The notes under the pieces: model-generated
What the model saw: the letters and a program-made list of their open reading frames with translations, nothing else
Databases searched by the model: none
What the model was told of the DNA's origin: nothing
Made by a program: the position numbers and the translations under genes
Shown here: one piece after another, positions 9,549 through 18,191 of the stretch
Layout of the letters: every line of letters begins with the position of its first letter
Position numbering within the stretch: the stretch's first letter is position 1
From: PHAA01 sp964494735
Lineage (GTDB): Bacteria; Bacillota; Syntrophomonadia; Syntrophomonadales; Syntrophomonadaceae
NCBI GenBank assembly: GCA_964494735.1
Contig: CAZBSD010000003.1
Location: 66,284 to 130,283 of the forward strand
DNA: 64,000 nt
Reading direction: 5' to 3'

Positions 9549-10646
9549 ATCGATAAATCCGAATTCCAGATAACCAGCAAACAGTTGGGCTTCATGATCG
9601 TGGGGACCATCATAGGGATGGAGTTCCTGGTCCTGCCGCGGGCGGTGGCCTCGGCAGCCGCCCAGGATGCCTGGATAGCGGTGCTCATCGGAGCCTCCCT
9701 GCCCCTGTTGTCACTGGTGCTGATCGAAAGGCTGGGCCGGCTTTTCCCGGAGATGGATTTTATGGCCATGTCCCAGCTTCTGTTCGGAAAGGTGGCGGGT
9801 TCCCTGCTGGTGGTGGGGCTGGTCCTCCATATGCTAGTGAGCGCTGCCCTGGTGGCAAATGATTTTGTTTCGGTGGATTCGGTCTATATGTTGCCTCACA
9901 CCCCCAGATGGATGATAGGTCTGCTCATCATCCTGGTATCCGTATATGTTGCTGGCCAGGGAGCCAAAGTGGTGGGCCGGCTCAACGAGTTGCTTTTCTA
10001 CTTGTATCTGCCCTCTCTGCTTCTGCTCATTCCAGCATTGCTTACGGTGGCGGATTATACCAATATCATGCCGGTGGGCGGTGCGGGCACAGTCAGCCTG
10101 GCCAAAGGGTCCGTGGCTGCCTCCCTCTGGTTCGGGCGGATGGAATTCCTGCTGGTGGCTTACTTCATGGTGGTGCGCCGGGACGAGGTGCTCAAAGCGG
10201 GGAGAATAGCGGTAGCCTGGGTGGCCGGGTCCTATGTATTGGTCACTATGGCCTGCCTGCTGGTATACGGCCCGGATGGCATCGGGGGGCCCATCTCACC
10301 TCTGCTGGGAATATTAAAGACTACCAGTTATCCAGTCCTGGAACGCATGGACAGCCTGTTTATGGTCGTTTATTCCGTGGCTTTCCGCCCTGTCTTCAAC
10401 CTGCTGTGCATGAGCAGTTTCTCTTTCACCCGTCTAGTCAATCTCCCGGAGAGGAAGCATTACCTGATGGTGCTGGCGGTACTGGGTGCGATTGTCTATC
10501 TGCTGACTCTCATCCCCCGCCGCTCGGTGGATGCGCTCACCTATACCAGCTGGGTGCAGTATGGCTACCTGTTGTTCGGACTGGGTTACCCCCTGCTCTA
10601 TCACCTGGCGGCAGCGATTCAGAGAGGCAAGGTACACCATGTTTAG
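9549..10646 (+). CDS. Spore germination permease subunit B (GerB family), unusual start codon
   Basis: An APC-superfamily-like spore permease with about ten membrane helices, the B-subunit of the germinant receptor. Similarity to the GerB family clearly begins upstream of any ATG, GTG or TTG: the in-frame sequence reads (V)IDKSEFQITSKQLGFM. The frame is closed by TGA at 9540-9542, and the first canonical start is the TTG at 9585, which would remove the conserved first segment and lacks a ribosome site. An AGGAGG site at 9533-9538 points to initiation at GTT 9546 or ATC 9549. I list ATC 9549. Either a near-cognate start is used or the base is an error. The gene overlaps the C-subunit gene by 8 bases. 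Confidence 0.88.
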   Translation: MDKSEFQITSKQLGFMIVGTIIGMEFLVLPRAVASAAAQDAWIAVLIGASLPLLSLVLIERLGRLFPEMDFMAMSQLLFGKVAGSLLVVGLVLHMLVSAALVANDFVSVDSVYMLPHTPRWMIGLLIILVSVYVAGQGAKVVGRLNELLFYLYLPSLLLLIPALLTVADYTNIMPVGGAGTVSLAKGSVAASLWFGRMEFLLVAYFMVVRRDEVLKAGRIAVAWVAGSYVLVTMACLLVYGPDGIGGPISPLLGILKTTSYPVLERMDSLFMVVYSVAFRPVFNLLCMSSFSFTRLVNLPERKHYLMVLAVLGAIVYLLTLIPRRSVDALTYTSWVQYGYLLFGLGYPLLYHLAAAIQRGKVHHV

Positions 10647-11766
10647 AAGATTCATGTTGTTGTCCTTGTTTCTGCCGGCCCTGCTGCTAACGGCTGGATG
10701 CTGGGACGCCAACGACATAGGCAAAAGATCAGTAGTGTTGACCGCCGCCATCGACCTGAGCCAGGCCGGCACCACCCAGTTCGGGGCACCAGTCCGATAT
10801 GAAGCGACCATTCTTATGCCCAACCTGGAGCACGAGACTCCCAACAAGGTCCGGATAGAGAAAACCGCCGGAGCCTCCCTGTCGGGTTCCCGCGACCAAC
10901 GGTCCTATGTCAATCCGGAGGAAATTCTGGTCCGCATGACCAATGTGGTCCTGTTCGGGGAATCACTGGCAGAATCCGGTTTGCACCCGGTGCTGGACTC
11001 CTTCCAGCGCAACCCGGTCATAAATAACTCCCTGAAAATAGCCATGACCGAAGGACAAGCCGGTGACATCCTGCTGATCGAGCCGCAGGATTTTCCTGAT
11101 CTGGCCATGTTTCTCACCGATCTGCTGACCGAAATCCGCAACAAGTCCTTCTTCCCGGTGGTGACCCTGCATGATTTCTACCTGCAGTCCAGCAGCCGTG
11201 GGAAAAACCCGGTTCTGCCCATATTGAAGGTCGATAACGGTGAGGTCAAGATATGCGGGGTAGGGATCTTCAGCAAAGACAAGCTGATCGCCAAAATAGG
11301 CCTGGACCAGACCCGCCCCCTGAGCCTGCTGCGCAACTGCAAGGGTCAGGCTTACCTGCCCTTCCTCATCAGCAGGGAAGGCGAGATCCTCGACCGGGGT
11401 ACAGTATTCGCGGCCAATGACCGCCAGGTAAAGGTAAAAAGGGAGGGCGGCCAGTTGGTTTACTCCATAACCATCACCCTCGAGGGGGACTTGATCGAGC
11501 ACGAAGCCCGGAACGATCTTCTCCAGGACCGAGACTACCTGGCCCTTATAGAAGAGCAGATTGCCGCCGATATTGAGGATGAATGCCGGATCTTCCTCCA
11601 AATGATGCAGGAAGACTTCAAGCTGGACTGTATCGACATCAGTAAATATGCCCTGGCCAAGTGGCGCGGTGAATTGATCGACTCCATCGACCAGGGGTTG
11701 ATCGAAAAGGCTAAAATCGATGTGGATGTAGAGGTCCATATCCAGAATATCGGGGATATGACCTAG
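10639..11766 (+). CDS. Spore germination lipoprotein subunit C (GerC family)
   Basis: A 375-residue Ger(x)C lipoprotein, the outer-face subunit of the germinant receptor. It has an N-terminal signal with lipobox LTAGC, so Cys21 would be lipid-modified after signal peptidase II cleavage. CWDANDIGKRSVV follows, the typical start of mature GerC proteins. The ATG at 10639 overlaps the end of the B-subunit gene and has GAGAGGCAAGG upstream. A short repeated sequence shared with 28867-28906 begins at its stop codon. Confidence 0.92.
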   Translation: MFRRFMLLSLFLPALLLTAGCWDANDIGKRSVVLTAAIDLSQAGTTQFGAPVRYEATILMPNLEHETPNKVRIEKTAGASLSGSRDQRSYVNPEEILVRMTNVVLFGESLAESGLHPVLDSFQRNPVINNSLKIAMTEGQAGDILLIEPQDFPDLAMFLTDLLTEIRNKSFFPVVTLHDFYLQSSSRGKNPVLPILKVDNGEVKICGVGIFSKDKLIAKIGLDQTRPLSLLRNCKGQAYLPFLISREGEILDRGTVFAANDRQVKVKREGGQLVYSITITLEGDLIEHEARNDLLQDRDYLALIEEQIAADIEDECRIFLQMMQEDFKLDCIDISKYALAKWRGELIDSIDQGLIEKAKIDVDVEVHIQNIGDMT

Positions 11767-11798
11767 AGGCGTTTTTTTGGTCCTTAACCGGGGATGAT
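11759..11798. repeat. 40-bp repeat, copy A
   Basis: Begins with the last codons of gerC (TGACCTAGA) and continues through GCGTTTTTTTGGTCC. It matches 28867-28906 at roughly nine of ten positions. The second copy lies upstream of an unrelated gene. Function unknown. Confidence 0.6.
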
Positions 11799-12079
11799 TT
11801 CCCGAACCTGCCAATGCTGGCCCAGGCTCCAAAACTGCTATCATTAAAACCGGAAGGGACGACAACGATCCCCCCCCGTATCCTTAACGCTTTCGTACAG
11901 CAAATTGATCGCCCGCAGGTCGAACGCCCGAGGGCTCTCTTCGTATTTACGGGCGGCGGCTGCGAAGGTATCAGCCACTTCCAGTGCAGCCTTCCGCGGG
12001 TCCCAAACCATCCAGAACATCACCGCATCTACATTTACCGGTACATTATCCATGGTCAGGGTATTCTCCGCCTTGAAAA
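11770..12079 (-). pseudogene. Slipin (SPFH/band-7 family) gene remnant
   Basis: Only pieces of a membrane-associated slipin remain. The central SPFH segment TLTMDNVPVNVDAVMFW ... DPRKAALEVAD is joined directly to the C-terminal part FAAAARKYEESPRAFDLRA ... LLYESVKDTGG. The roughly 90-100 residues that normally lie between them are missing. A frame change then occurs at a run of eight C (11870-11877); reading on in the other frame gives IVVVPSGFNDSSFG, the usual slipin tail. The N-terminal third is also absent, and the remnant overlaps the end of the GntR gene in another frame. It therefore carries at least two deletions and one frameshift. Confidence 0.75.
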
Positions 12080-12424
12080 CCGATCCATTATCTCCACAAT
12101 GGTAAACCCCAGACCATAGGCCTGGATGAGCAGGTTCTCGAGCAGGTCATCCAGAACCTGGACTTGCTCGTCGCCCTTCTCCTGTCGTACCGGTATTCCG
12201 GTCACAAAGGTGCCTTTGCCCTGGTGGGTCGATATGTACCCTTCTTCTTCCAGCTCCAGATAGACCTTACGTACCGTGTTCAGGTTTATCATCAGATCGA
12301 CAGCTTGCTGCCGGACAGTAGGAAGCCGGTCGCCTTCTACGAAGTGACCGGTTTCAATGGCAAATTTGATCTGCTCCTTGAGCTGAGCATATATCGGTAT
12401 CGGGCTCTTACGATCTATGATCAT
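12056..12424 (-). CDS. GntR-family regulator, YtrA type
   Basis: A 122-residue transcription factor with an N-terminal winged helix (PIYAQLKEQIKFAIETGHF ... GDRLPTVRQQAVDL) and the short C-terminal tail typical of YtrA-type regulators. These usually control ABC transporters or membrane-stress genes lying next to them. The gene reads into the slipin remnant; its last residues (RFSRRRIP) are encoded by DNA that in another frame is slipin sequence. Its natural C-terminus may therefore have been cut by the same deletion. Its former target operon seems lost. Confidence 0.85.
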   Translation of the reverse strand: MIIDRKSPIPIYAQLKEQIKFAIETGHFVEGDRLPTVRQQAVDLMINLNTVRKVYLELEEEGYISTHQGKGTFVTGIPVRQEKGDEQVQVLDDLLENLLIQAYGLGFTIVEIMDRFSRRRIP

Positions 12425-12474
12425 CAGGCGTCTCTGGCCTCTATAGGTTTGAGCCTTCCTGAATATACCAGGTC

Positions 12475-12515
12475 AGCCGAGAAATCCAGTGATGATGGCA
12501 CCGAATTTCTCGGCT
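12475..12515. promoter_or_regulatory. 11-bp perfect inverted repeat
   Basis: Arms AGCCGAGAAAT and ATTTCTCGGCT are separated by 19 bases. It lies between the end of the molybdoenzyme operon and the start of the GntR gene, both on the minus strand. It could end the first or act as an operator for the second. There is no T run, so a classical terminator is not certain. Confidence 0.5.
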
Positions 12516-12541
12516 TAACCTTTTGGAAGAGGGAAGGCAAA

Positions 12542-13483
12542 TCATCTATAAACAGTCAGGATCGGATATACCATTTGACCACCGTAAACAACCACATAGC
12601 GGAGGATGAAGCCGCCTATCAATACCAGGATGGGTTCCACCCATGCCACCATCCCGTCCATGGATTCATCGAATCTGTCCTGCAGCTCCATGATGGCCAG
12701 GACCAGGGGCACCAACAGTCCGAATAACACCAGGCCAATCCAGAAGAGCAGGTAGTAACCGCCGGTGAAGATGGCACCAAGGGCGATCTCGCCGGTAGGA
12801 CGAAGGGCGTAGCTGATGATGATGGTTGATATGACCATCAGCTCGATGATGATCACCACTGCATCCATCCCGATCAAGAGCCGGATGGTTTTATGGTCGA
12901 AATTCAGGCTCCGCTCGGCAGGCAGCCATTGGAAGGGTACCAGCTTGCGGATTAATCCTTCGAGAGAGTCCCAGATGCGGCCGCCAATTATCACCATACA
13001 CGCTCCGGTAGAAAAGGCGGAGACAAAGAACAGGAACACTATCAGCGGATTGCTCCATACCGGGTTGTTGTAGATGGCGGCCAGCAGCAGTCCAGCATAG
13101 ATACCGATGGCCAGGCCCAACACCAGTTGCACCCAGGCAATTATCTTGCGAAACACACCTCGGAAATTGAAGTAGACCAGGCCGGCATACAAGACCGCAA
13201 ATATGGGGAACACCAGCAAGAAAAATGCGCCCCAGGATAAAACCGAGGTCGGATTATAGTGAATCAAAACCTGATAGAAATTCCATGGGCGGTGAAGGTC
13301 GGCCACCAGGCAGATCAATCCCAGCATCACCGGAAAGGGAGCCATGTAGGCGGATATTCTCTGCAGCCGCTCGTCGGCCATGCCGAGGATATCAGAGATG
13401 GTCGCAATGATGGCTGCCCCCGAAGATAGTCCGGCGGTAAACAGGTAAATCGCAATCAGGTAATTCCAAGTATAATGTTCCAT
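12542..13483 (-). CDS. NrfD/PsrC-type membrane anchor of molybdoenzyme
   Basis: A 313-residue integral membrane protein with about eight helices, of the NrfD/PsrC family. It exchanges electrons between the quinone pool and the iron-sulfur subunit of a periplasm-facing molybdoenzyme. The N-terminal TAGLSSGAAII segment and the strongly hydrophobic repeats fit the family. It is the last gene of a four-gene operon and starts 6 bases after the iron-sulfur subunit. An inverted repeat follows its stop codon. Confidence 0.88.
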   Translation of the reverse strand: MEHYTWNYLIAIYLFTAGLSSGAAIIATISDILGMADERLQRISAYMAPFPVMLGLICLVADLHRPWNFYQVLIHYNPTSVLSWGAFFLLVFPIFAVLYAGLVYFNFRGVFRKIIAWVQLVLGLAIGIYAGLLLAAIYNNPVWSNPLIVFLFFVSAFSTGACMVIIGGRIWDSLEGLIRKLVPFQWLPAERSLNFDHKTIRLLIGMDAVVIIIELMVISTIIISYALRPTGEIALGAIFTGGYYLLFWIGLVLFGLLVPLVLAIMELQDRFDESMDGMVAWVEPILVLIGGFILRYVVVYGGQMVYPILTVYR

Positions 13484-13489
13484 CTCTTA

Positions 13490-14047
13490 TCACCTCCGAT
13501 ATGGTATTACAAAGACGTTGGGACGGGTATCCAGGTCAGGCCGGCGTTCTTGGGCGCCTCTGGCCACCCACTGGTTGATCTCACTGTGGGGGTCGTTGAG
13601 ATCCCCGGTGATAATGGCGCCAGCGATACAGGTGGTCTCACAGGCCGGTTTCAGGCCCTGCTCCAGGCGGTGCAGGCACAAGGTGCATTTCTCCGGCAGG
13701 CCGCCGTCGTGTCTCTCGTTCATCATCCGCACCCGGTAAGGGCAGGCCAGTACGCAATAGCCGCAGCCGATACAGAGTTCGGGTTTAACTTCCACCGTGC
13801 CCCACTCGGTATAATGGGAAGCCTTGGTGGGACAGGCATCGACACAAGGAGCGTTCTGGCAATGGTTACAGGACCATTTCTCGGTGTAACGATACGCGTT
13901 GGGGAATACCCCTTCTTCGTGTTCGATGATCCTGGTCCGATGTTTGTTGTTAGAGACTTTATTCTCGGCCACGCAGGCTACGCTGCAAGCGTGACATCCT
14001 ACACATTTATTGAGATCGACAATTTTGCCCCATCTTTTCTTAGCCAT
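13490..14047 (-). CDS. 4Fe-4S electron-transfer subunit (PsrB/NrfC/DmsB type)
   Basis: A 185-residue ferredoxin-like subunit with four cysteine clusters: CVGCHACSVAC near residues 15-25, CNHCQNAPCVDAC near 60-72, CIGCGYCVLAC near 92-102, and CTLCLHRLEQG with later cysteines near 121-140. It would carry four [4Fe-4S] clusters between the molybdenum subunit and the NrfD anchor. It lies directly between the TorD chaperone gene (1-base gap) and the anchor gene. Confidence 0.92.
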   Translation of the reverse strand: MAKKRWGKIVDLNKCVGCHACSVACVAENKVSNNKHRTRIIEHEEGVFPNAYRYTEKWSCNHCQNAPCVDACPTKASHYTEWGTVEVKPELCIGCGYCVLACPYRVRMMNERHDGGLPEKCTLCLHRLEQGLKPACETTCIAGAIITGDLNDPHSEINQWVARGAQERRPDLDTRPNVFVIPYRR

Positions 14048-14048
14048 G

Positions 14049-14630
14049 TTAAGCCACCTCCTTCAGTTGGACCGATAATTCTTTCACCAGAATATCCAGC
14101 ACTGCAGCCAGGATACTGTAAAATTCGGTCTGCGCATTTTCCCGGATATTTCTTGAGAATTGACCAACCCAAGGTTCCATGTGTTGATGCAGCATTTCCC
14201 CCATGGCCCGGCAGAAGAAATCTTCTCCGCTTTCCTCGTACTTTTCCGCCATTAAGGCCATGAACTCCAGTTCGACCATTATATGGTCGGCTTGAATCTC
14301 TCTTTGATCACACTCTATCCCGCAGCCGGCATAAAACTGGCGCATCTTGTTATCACTATTGCCCATGATGACAGCGTCACCTGTATACCATCCGGCGAAG
14401 GGGTGAGCCTTGGTGGCCGGGTAACCGTTAATGAACAAGGCGGTATGATCTATCTGCAGTTGGTCCAGATCAATATCCCTGATTGGAGCCTGGCTTTGGA
14501 GCCTGGCCCATTCCAGCATTTGATTCAGTCCGGTCTTCAGTTCAGGCAAGTTGTCCCGGTCCGGATAGCGAAATATCTCTTTGGCAGTCCACAATAGTTC
14601 TGATTTTATAGGTAAACCGACCATGATCAT
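14049..14630 (-). CDS. TorD/DmsD-family molybdoenzyme chaperone
   Basis: A 193-residue all-helical protein of the TorD/DmsD redox-enzyme maturation group. These bind the Tat signal and help insert the molybdopterin cofactor before export. The segment DHIMVELEFMALMAEKY matches the conserved family core (normally DHI..EL.FM). Its ATG overlaps the stop of the catalytic subunit gene by 4 bases, indicating translational coupling, so it very likely serves that enzyme. Confidence 0.87.
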   Translation of the reverse strand: MIMVGLPIKSELLWTAKEIFRYPDRDNLPELKTGLNQMLEWARLQSQAPIRDIDLDQLQIDHTALFINGYPATKAHPFAGWYTGDAVIMGNSDNKMRQFYAGCGIECDQREIQADHIMVELEFMALMAEKYEESGEDFFCRAMGEMLHQHMEPWVGQFSRNIRENAQTEFYSILAAVLDILVKELSVQLKEVA

Positions 14631-16858
14631 CCCACCCTCCTGACTTTAACCACCATATGGCAATCCAGGCATGCGCCTGTCGGGTCTTTGACCGCGATGT
14701 TCTTCTCCTTGGGCCAGGCCGGCATGATATTGCCGTCATTCATGCCGTCATTTTTAACCAGTTTAAGGAAAGGCGATTTCTGGCCGAAGCCGTGCAGTAT
14801 GCAAAGGGTGTCGGGACGAATGCCCTGAGTCAATTTGGCCTTGCCCTGATCAGTTCCAAATTCGGTACTGAGTTCGATGGTGTCGCCATCAGCGATGCCC
14901 AGTGCGGCGGCCCGGCTGGAATTGATATAGATGAAGCCTTCCGGCATAATCTCATTCAGCCACTTCATGTTATGGGTCTTTACGTGGCGATGGACAGCGG
15001 GGCGGCTAGTCACGATATGGAATTCGTCCTGGTTCTGGGGGTTGATCACCCAGCTCTCATCGAAGAAGGGCAGGGGGTTGTATCCCATCGCCTGCAGCTG
15101 GGGAGAGAATATCTGTATCTTACCGCTCTCGGTATTGAGTTTGTCCAGGGGTTTGGGAACGAACTCCTTGCTGCCGGTGATCAGACCGCCATTGGCCAGG
15201 GCGGTGTCATAGTTCATGCCGCTGGGAGCGATCTTATAGTCTAGAATGGCCTTGCCGATGGGGGTGAGATACTGTTCCACCCCTAGCTGTTGGGCGATCA
15301 GATGTTTTATCTCGCCAAGATCTTTGGTGTCATAAAGTGGCTCTATCATTGGTTCCGCCAGGGCCACCTGCACATAACGGGCATTGGTCTGGCGGGGGGA
15401 TATCTCATAACGTTCCAGGTAAGTGTGTTCGGGCAAAACCAGATCGGCGATGGTAGCCATATCATCGGGATATATATTGATGTTTATGACATAGTCCAAC
15501 TTGGATAAGGCCTGCACCCATTTCTGCGGATTGGGCATTGACTGCAGGGATTGCCCGTATATTATGGCCACCTTGACCGGATAAGGCTCATCGGCTAATA
15601 TCATATCCGCCACAGATTGGTAAAGCCCCGGTCCCACCAGGGGTTGTTTCACCGCCAACGGGAACAGATGGCCGCCGTCGACCCGGGCCGTAACCTTCAT
15701 TTCGGGAGCCGGCGCGGCCGGTCCTACCCAGTTCAAACCACCGGTGCGGGGGAGCATTATACCACCCCGGCGCTCGATCTGTCCGGTAATAGCCATCAGG
15801 GAAAGGCAAGCCCGAACCAGTTCGAATCCGCCTGGATGGGATTGAACTGCCTCGCGCTTATGGATCGGGATCAAGGCCGGACAACCGCCGCTGAATTCCC
15901 GGGCGATGCGCCTGATAGTATCAGCCGGCACATCACTGATGGGAGCGGCCCACTCAGGGGTATATTGGGTGACGCTCGCCGCCAGTTCTTCAAATCCGCT
16001 TACATTGGCGGCTATATAGGCGGCATTATATCTCTTCTCGCTAATGACTACATTCAGCATGGCCAGGACTACTGCCAGGTCAGTACCCGGACGGATGGGT
16101 ATCCATTCGTCCGCCTTGGAAGCGGTAGTGGACAGGCGGGGGTCAAACACTACCATCTTGGCAGCATTATGATTCTTGGCATAGATGGGTCCACGCGCGA
16201 AAGAGTTCTTGCCTTTGCCCAGCTGATCCCATCCGAAGGACAGGATGTATTGGCTGTTTTCAAAGTCAGGAACATAGTTGGCCGAATCGATCATAAGCTG
16301 ACTGGCCAGCATACGAACCGCGTTACAAGTGGACAAATGCTTAATGTCGTTAGGGCTGCCGATTGCCGCCAGGAAGTCCTGGCCGGCACCGTGCCCCACC
16401 CAGACAATCGATTGGGGTCCATAATTATCAATGGCTTTCTTAATCTCGGCGGAAGCCCGGTAGATAGCGTCGTTCCAATCCAGTTTCTGCCAGCCCGGAT
16501 CCTGGCCCGGCACCCGTCCCGCCACCGTCTTCAACATCGGAGCCTTAAGCCGGTCCGGGTCATATAACATATTGATGCCCGAATTGCCTTTGGCACACAA
16601 GGAGCCACGAGAATGCTGATCCTCCGGCTTGCCTTCCAACTTCACCAGACGCCCGTTCTCGAGCTTGCCCTTCATCGCACAGGCCATCTCACAAATGCCG
16701 CATACCCCGTGCTTCCACACGATCTCCGGTCCAGCCGAACGCGCCGCGGCCTTGGCGGTCTGGTAATCGGTAAACCCGTTGGCCAGCAGTCCCGCACCGA
16801 CCACTGCCGCCACACCGCCGCCGCTGAACTTCAAGAAATCACGCCTGCTCAATCCCAT
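14627..16858 (-). CDS. Tat-exported molybdopterin oxidoreductase, polysulfide/thiosulfate-reductase-like
   Basis: A 743-residue catalytic subunit of the DMSO-reductase superfamily. It has a twin-arginine signal (SRRDFLKFSG). The N-terminal [4Fe-4S] site is formed by Cys53, Cys56, Cys60 and Cys88 (CGICEMAC ... SLCAKG). The segment GSPNDIKHLSTCN suggests Cys178 as molybdenum ligand, as in polysulfide, thiosulfate and arsenate reductases. The operon (chaperone, 4Fe-4S subunit, NrfD) and the divergent YeeE/YedE genes favour a sulfur oxyanion or polysulfide substrate. Arsenate or another oxyanion cannot be excluded. The C-terminus has an unexpected ACLDCHMVV stretch, a CxxCH motif at residues 730-734. 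Confidence 0.87.
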   Translation of the reverse strand: MGLSRRDFLKFSGGGVAAVVGAGLLANGFTDYQTAKAAARSAGPEIVWKHGVCGICEMACAMKGKLENGRLVKLEGKPEDQHSRGSLCAKGNSGINMLYDPDRLKAPMLKTVAGRVPGQDPGWQKLDWNDAIYRASAEIKKAIDNYGPQSIVWVGHGAGQDFLAAIGSPNDIKHLSTCNAVRMLASQLMIDSANYVPDFENSQYILSFGWDQLGKGKNSFARGPIYAKNHNAAKMVVFDPRLSTTASKADEWIPIRPGTDLAVVLAMLNVVISEKRYNAAYIAANVSGFEELAASVTQYTPEWAAPISDVPADTIRRIAREFSGGCPALIPIHKREAVQSHPGGFELVRACLSLMAITGQIERRGGIMLPRTGGLNWVGPAAPAPEMKVTARVDGGHLFPLAVKQPLVGPGLYQSVADMILADEPYPVKVAIIYGQSLQSMPNPQKWVQALSKLDYVININIYPDDMATIADLVLPEHTYLERYEISPRQTNARYVQVALAEPMIEPLYDTKDLGEIKHLIAQQLGVEQYLTPIGKAILDYKIAPSGMNYDTALANGGLITGSKEFVPKPLDKLNTESGKIQIFSPQLQAMGYNPLPFFDESWVINPQNQDEFHIVTSRPAVHRHVKTHNMKWLNEIMPEGFIYINSSRAAALGIADGDTIELSTEFGTDQGKAKLTQGIRPDTLCILHGFGQKSPFLKLVKNDGMNDGNIMPAWPKEKNIAVKDPTGACLDCHMVVKVRRVG

Positions 16859-16891
16859 ACTTATTCCCTCCCCGGTAATGGTTTTCTCTAG

Positions 16892-16906
16892 GTAACTTGA
16901 CGTTAC
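16892..16906. promoter_or_regulatory. Palindrome GTAAC-N5-GTTAC in divergent promoter region
   Basis: A perfect 5-bp inverted repeat lies 34 bases upstream of the molybdoenzyme start, in the 256-base divergent region shared with the YeeE-like genes. The form resembles CRP/FNR-type operators. No regulator is assigned. Confidence 0.4.
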
Positions 16907-17114
16907 ATTGTTTTATCACACTATAACATTGAAAGAATGACGCCCCTTATCGCACTTTCCTATCCCCTTATAAGTAAAATCTTGAACTGGGGCCTGGGTC
17001 CCATCAGATCCGCCTTATCCGGCCATTCAGATTATATTGACACCAACTGGATCACCGTGTAGCATGGATATATACCCGCAAGGGGTATATAAATATTACG
17101 GGGAGGATTTTAAA

Positions 17115-17624
17115 GTGCAGCAAAGAGACGGAATGAATCCTTATGTGGCCGGAACCCTAAGCGGTTTACTGTTGATCGGTTCAGTCCTGGTCAGCGGCAA
17201 TTATTTCGGTACTTCCACATCGTTCGTACAATTATTGGGGCTGTTGGAAAAAGCCATATCACCGGAGATGATGAGCAAGGTACAATATTTTGCAGTGGTG
17301 GACCCGGTTATCAGCTGGCAGATATTTTTCGTTGCCGGAATCTTCTTAGGCAGTCTCGGTGCAGCCCTATTCTTCGGAGAGTTCAAATGGCGAACCATCC
17401 CTGATTTGTGGAGAACCACCCGCGGCCACAGTACGGCCAACCGGTTGGCTCTGGCTTTCGTCGGCGGCATTATCGCTATGATCGGGGCCCGCCTGGCCGG
17501 GGGCTGTCCCTCTGGGCAGCTGAGTGCCTTGGCCCTGCTGTCAGTCAGTGGCCTGCTGGCTATGGTCATGTTCTTTATAGTAGGGATAATGACAGCCCGA
17601 TTGGTTTACGGAGGAGGAAGATAA
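17115..17624 (+). CDS. YeeE/YedE-family sulfur transporter, first half
   Basis: A 169-residue membrane protein with about four helices. Frames upstream of it are open, but the GTG at 17115 has a GGGAGGA ribosome site seven bases before it and is the likely start. The segment GGCPSGQLSALAL carries the conserved cysteine and glycines of the YeeE/YedE family, members of which import thiosulfate or other sulfur compounds. The next gene, one base downstream, supplies the second half, so together they equal one full-length transporter. The position opposite the molybdoenzyme operon supports a shared sulfur role. Confidence 0.85.
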   Translation: MQQRDGMNPYVAGTLSGLLLIGSVLVSGNYFGTSTSFVQLLGLLEKAISPEMMSKVQYFAVVDPVISWQIFFVAGIFLGSLGAALFFGEFKWRTIPDLWRTTRGHSTANRLALAFVGGIIAMIGARLAGGCPSGQLSALALLSVSGLLAMVMFFIVGIMTARLVYGGGR

Positions 17625-17625
17625 G

Positions 17626-18171
17626 ATGGATACCTTAATTTATGGATTGATTACCGGTATCATTTTCGGGTTTTTAATGCAGCGGGCTCGTGTCATCCGT
17701 TTCGATAAGCAGGTGGGCGCGTTGCTGCTGAAAGACATGACCATCGTCAAGTTTATGTTCACCGCCATACTGGTTGGCATGGTGGGACTCTACCTGCTGG
17801 CTGATTTGAACATGGTCCAGCTCAGCGGCCGGCCCCTGGTATGGGGAGGTGTTCTGCTGGGTGGAGGTCTTTTCGGACTGGGCTGGGCTCTGCTGGGCTA
17901 CTGCCCTGGTACTTCCTGGGGTGCATTGGGTGAAGGAAGGCTGGATGCCCTGGTGGGAATATTGGGCCTGTTTGCCGGAGCCGGCATCTACTCCATCATC
18001 TATCCTTATATGGCGTCCACCGTACTAAGCTGGGGTGTCCTGGGCAATCTGACCATTCCCCAGGCTTTGCAGGTCAACCATTGGCTGGTCATTGTCCCGT
18101 TTGTCATAGCCGGGATAGCCATGTTCGTCTGGATCGAGAAGATAGAGTCGCGCCTGCCACAATTAAGCTAG
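17626..18171 (+). CDS. YeeE/YedE-family sulfur transporter, second half
   Basis: A 181-residue membrane protein with about five helices and the conserved cysteine motif GYCPGTSWGALGEGR, the counterpart of the cysteine motif in the preceding half gene. Split YeeE/YedE pairs of this kind are expected to assemble into one pore. It begins one base after the first half and ends 20 bases before a convergent gene. Confidence 0.87.
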   Translation: MDTLIYGLITGIIFGFLMQRARVIRFDKQVGALLLKDMTIVKFMFTAILVGMVGLYLLADLNMVQLSGRPLVWGGVLLGGGLFGLGWALLGYCPGTSWGALGEGRLDALVGILGLFAGAGIYSIIYPYMASTVLSWGVLGNLTIPQALQVNHWLVIVPFVIAGIAMFVWIEKIESRLPQLS

Positions 18172-18191
18172 GCGGCGGCTGAGAGTTTGAG

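Noticed and set aside
9908..10690. 260-codon frame overlapping the GerB gene on the same strand
   Set aside because: Another frame of a well-identified membrane protein gene; composition-driven shadow.
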